This document shows positions 13,673 through 15,822 of a DNA stretch of 15,822 nucleotides, piece after piece; position 1 is the first letter of the stretch, and each line of letters begins with the position of its first letter. Below the pieces are notes generated by a model that saw only the letters and a list, made by a program, of their open reading frames with translations, ran no database searches and was not told the DNA's origin. This DNA is from JBMTVT01 sp049451635 (GTDB lineage Bacteria; Bacteroidota; Bacteroidia; Flavobacteriales; Flavobacteriaceae), in the NCBI GenBank assembly GCA_049451635.1, contig JBMTVT010000049.1, positions 1-15,822 on the forward strand, in the 5' to 3' direction. Position numbers and translations under genes: made by a program.

Positions 13673-15253
13673 TTAAGCTCTATATTTTCCTGATAAATCT
13701 TTAGCAACAGCAGTTAATGTATCTGTAACTTCATCAGTTAATTTACCTGCTTTTAAAGTTGCTAAAACATCACTATGTTTCGCTTTTAAGAATTCTAAAT
13801 AATCACGTTCAAACTCTTTTACTTTTTCAACAGGCACATCTCTTAATAAGTTTTTAGATCCTGCATAAATAATGGCGATTTGATCTTCCACTGTAAACGG
13901 ATCGTTTTGAGCTTGTTTTAAAATCTCAACATTACGTTTACCTTTTTCAATTACATTTAAAGTAACCGCATCTAAATCAGAACCAAACTTAGCAAATGCT
14001 TCTAGCTCGCGATATTGCGCTTGGTCTAATTTTAAAGTACCTGCTACTTTTTTCATAGATTTAATCTGTGCATTACCCCCTACACGAGATACCGAAATAC
14101 CTACGTTAATTGCTGGACGTACACCCGAGTTGAATAAATCTCCATCTAAGAAAATTTGTCCATCAGTAATCGAAATTACGTTTGTTGGAATATATGCAGA
14201 AACGTCTCCTGCTTGTGTTTCGATGATTGGTAACGCTGTTAATGAACCACCACCTTTTACCAAAGGCTTTAGCGAATCTGGAAGGTCGTTCATATCTTTG
14301 GCAATATCATCATCATTGATCACTTTTGCTGAACGCTCTAATAAACGTGAGTGTAAGTAGAAAACGTCTCCAGGATAAGCCTCACGTCCTGGTGGACGAC
14401 GTAATAATAATGATACCTCACGATATGCTACCGCTTGTTTTGATAAATCATCATATATGATTAACGCTGGACGACCAGTATCTCTAAAATACTCACCAAT
14501 GGCAGCACCCGCCATAGGTGCATATACTTGCATAGGTGCTGGATCTGATGCGTTTGCAGCTACAATAGTAGTGTACGCTAAAGCACCTCTATCTTCTAAT
14601 GTTTTTGCAATGTTTGCTACGGTAGATGCTTTTTGCCCTACAGCAACATATATACAATATACAGGTTCGCCTGCATCATAAAACTCTTTTTGATTTAAGA
14701 TGGTATCAATACAAACGGTTGTTTTACCTGTTTGACGGTCGCCAATAACCAACTCACGTTGACCACGACCAACAGGAATCATCGCGTCGATAGATTTAAT
14801 ACCAGTTTGTAATGGCTCAGTTACAGGCTCACGGAAAATAACCCCTGGTGCTTTACGCTCAAGAGGCATTTCATAAGTTTTTCCAGAAATTGTACCTTTA
14901 CCATCAATTGGATTACCTAAAGTATCCACAACACGACCAACAATACCTTCACCTACATTGATAGAAGCGATTCTACCTGTACGTTTAACAGTTGAACCTT
15001 CTCTCACACCTACTGAAGCTCCTAATAGTACAATACCAACATTGTCTTCTTCAAGGTTAAGTACAATACCTTCCAATCCACCTTCAAACTCAACTAATTC
15101 GCCATATTGCGCATTAGCTAATCCGTAAGCACGTACAATACCATCACCTACTGTTAATACGGTTCCTACTTCATCTAATGAAGCACCTGCTTCAAAACCT
15201 GAAAGTTGTTTTTTTAAGATTGCTGATATTTCAGCTGGTTTTACTTCTGCCAT
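13673..15253 (-). CDS. atpA: F1F0 ATP synthase subunit alpha
   Basis: Alpha is the non-catalytic nucleotide-binding subunit of the F1 ring. The 526-residue product has the N-terminal beta barrel (about 25-95), P-loop GDRQTGKT (171-178), the Walker B region ALIIYDDLSKQA, and the alpha/beta signature PAINVGISVS followed by the arginine finger (SVSRVGG) that reaches into the catalytic site. The segment between RLLERSAKV and GGGSLTALP (INDDDIAKDMNDLPDSLKPL) is several residues longer than in E. coli, which I take as a Bacteroidota trait. The order atpH-atpA-atpG is standard, with 44- and 52-base gaps that each hold a palindromic element. Confidence 0.98.
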   Translation of the reverse strand: MAEVKPAEISAILKKQLSGFEAGASLDEVGTVLTVGDGIVRAYGLANAQYGELVEFEGGLEGIVLNLEEDNVGIVLLGASVGVREGSTVKRTGRIASINVGEGIVGRVVDTLGNPIDGKGTISGKTYEMPLERKAPGVIFREPVTEPLQTGIKSIDAMIPVGRGQRELVIGDRQTGKTTVCIDTILNQKEFYDAGEPVYCIYVAVGQKASTVANIAKTLEDRGALAYTTIVAANASDPAPMQVYAPMAGAAIGEYFRDTGRPALIIYDDLSKQAVAYREVSLLLRRPPGREAYPGDVFYLHSRLLERSAKVINDDDIAKDMNDLPDSLKPLVKGGGSLTALPIIETQAGDVSAYIPTNVISITDGQIFLDGDLFNSGVRPAINVGISVSRVGGNAQIKSMKKVAGTLKLDQAQYRELEAFAKFGSDLDAVTLNVIEKGKRNVEILKQAQNDPFTVEDQIAIIYAGSKNLLRDVPVEKVKEFERDYLEFLKAKHSDVLATLKAGKLTDEVTDTLTAVAKDLSGKYRA

Positions 15254-15270
15254 CTTTATTTAATATTTAT

Positions 15271-15291
15271 ACCCTTCGAATGCGCTCAGGG
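15271..15291. repeat. Imperfect palindromic element between atpH and atpA
   Basis: CCCT (15272-15275) and AGGG (15288-15291) flank TCGAATGCGCTC, giving a short 4-bp outer stem with a mostly open centre. It is the weakest hairpin of the set. I include it because of its position in the 44-base gap, its arm-loop-arm form and its resemblance to dispersed CCCT...AGGG elements of other bacteria. Confidence 0.5.
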
Positions 15292-15297
15292 CTAGTC

Positions 15298-15822
15298 TTA
15301 GTTTAATGTAAATTCTCTTTTTAATTTGTTAAGTTGATTTGAAACACTGGCATTGTATTGCACATCACCAACTCGTAAAATGAAACCACCTAAAATGCTT
15401 TCATCGATAATGTTTTCTAATTCAACTTCTTTACCTGAAATTTCTTTAGCTTTAGCCAACACTTGCTTTTCTAAAGCTGATGTTAAAGCTACGGCTGTTG
15501 TAACTGTTGCGTGCTCAATCCCTTTTGATTGATCGAACAATTCATTGTATTTTACAGCAACATCTCCTAAAATATTTATTCTGTTGTTGTGGATTAAAAT
15601 ATCTATTAAACTCAAAGTTGTTTTATTTGATTTTTTAAACACTTCCAATAAAACAGATTTTTTTATTGAAGAAGGAACCACAGGACTTTGAAGCATGTCG
15701 CTTAAATCTTTGTTCTCTGCAACTGTATTTGCAATTAATTGCATGTCGTTGTTTATCTCATCGGTTGATTTTTCATCGAATGCTAAACTTAAAACTGCTT
15801 TTGCGTAACGTATGGCTGCTCT
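15298..15822 (-). CDS. atpH: F1F0 ATP synthase subunit delta (5' end beyond the window)
   Basis: Delta (OSCP-like) ties the top of F1 to the peripheral stalk. The frame is open to the last base of the window: it reads RAAIRYAKAVLSLAFDEKST at the edge, the conserved N-terminal helix of the family, and then continues through an internal ATG at 15744 that should not be taken as the start. The visible 174 residues end in LKREFTLN at the TAA (15298-15300). Only about four residues should be missing, judged from the usual length near 178. The N-terminal helical domain covers roughly the first 105 residues, and the C-terminal part contains IDESILGGFILRVG. It is upstream of atpA in the same operon. 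Confidence 0.93.
   Translation of the reverse strand, partial: RAAIRYAKAVLSLAFDEKSTDEINNDMQLIANTVAENKDLSDMLQSPVVPSSIKKSVLLEVFKKSNKTTLSLIDILIHNNRINILGDVAVKYNELFDQSKGIEHATVTTAVALTSALEKQVLAKAKEISGKEVELENIIDESILGGFILRVGDVQYNASVSNQLNKLKREFTLN

Noticed and set aside
12222..14681. Plus-strand ORFs opposite the exported-protein, atpG and atpA genes
   Set aside because: They are shadows of conserved coding sequences on the minus strand.
15298..15744. Complete 148-residue delta subunit starting at 15744
   Set aside because: The frame continues to the window edge with the conserved RAAIRYAKAVL segment, so the gene is cut by the edge and 15744 is an internal methionine.
1..15822. CRISPR array, insertion sequence, tRNA or prophage
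   Set aside because: No regularly spaced repeats, transposase or integrase ORF, cloverleaf or phage-type genes are visible on either strand.

Overview
The window looks like a chromosomal segment from a member of the Flavobacteriaceae (Bacteroidota). The evidence is AT-rich DNA, promoter elements of the Bacteroidota type (TAnnTTTG at -7) just upstream of several starts, little sign of Shine-Dalgarno sequences, and protein families typical of that group: an HU-CCDC81/SPOR membrane protein, a DUF6090 protein, a DUF4292 lipoprotein, and an ATP synthase operon that ends at atpG. No phage, transposon, CRISPR array, rRNA or tRNA is visible. All family names come from reading the translations by eye, without any database search.

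Layout. Bases 1-64 hold the last codons of an unidentified plus-strand gene. It meets plsC (minus) at a strong bidirectional terminator (113-144). plsC and trpS diverge from a short promoter region. trpS is followed three bases later by an ORF for a 58-residue two-helix membrane protein, whose end overlaps the end of dprA (minus). dprA diverges from an HU-like/transmembrane/SPOR gene, which is followed by a hotdog acyl-CoA thioesterase gene. The thioesterase converges on a long minus-strand operon read from about 12030 down to 4946: lipid-linked sugar flippase, DUF6090 protein, dUTPase, sugar nucleotidyltransferase, TPR protein, DUF4292 lipoprotein, and a degenerate EnvC-like LytM protein. Next to the right is an orphan small exported protein. 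The end of the ATP synthase operon follows (atpH cut by the window edge, atpA, atpG), closed by a rho-independent terminator.

How the genes relate. Much of the window concerns the cell envelope: phosphatidic acid synthesis (PlsC), a lipid-linked sugar flippase and sugar nucleotide synthesis, a LolB-like lipoprotein, a putative amidase activator (EnvC), and a SPOR protein expected to bind the denuded glycan that amidases produce. The seven-gene operon is tightly packed, with three stop/start overlaps or near overlaps, and reads as one envelope-assembly unit that also carries dut.

Main observations. (1) The DUF6090 gene appears frameshifted at an A/T homopolymer (9839-9843). Removing one base restores a 251-residue protein that ends inside dut. 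(2) Five short hairpin-like intergenic elements from four sequence types, several sharing the edges GA(Y)TCC...GGA...TGAC, sit between genes. Three of them occupy consecutive atp operon junctions and one is in the trpS leader. (3) plsC and the HU/SPOR gene have -7 elements so close to their ATGs that their mRNAs are predicted to be leaderless. (4) A 58-codon gene, easily missed, follows trpS.
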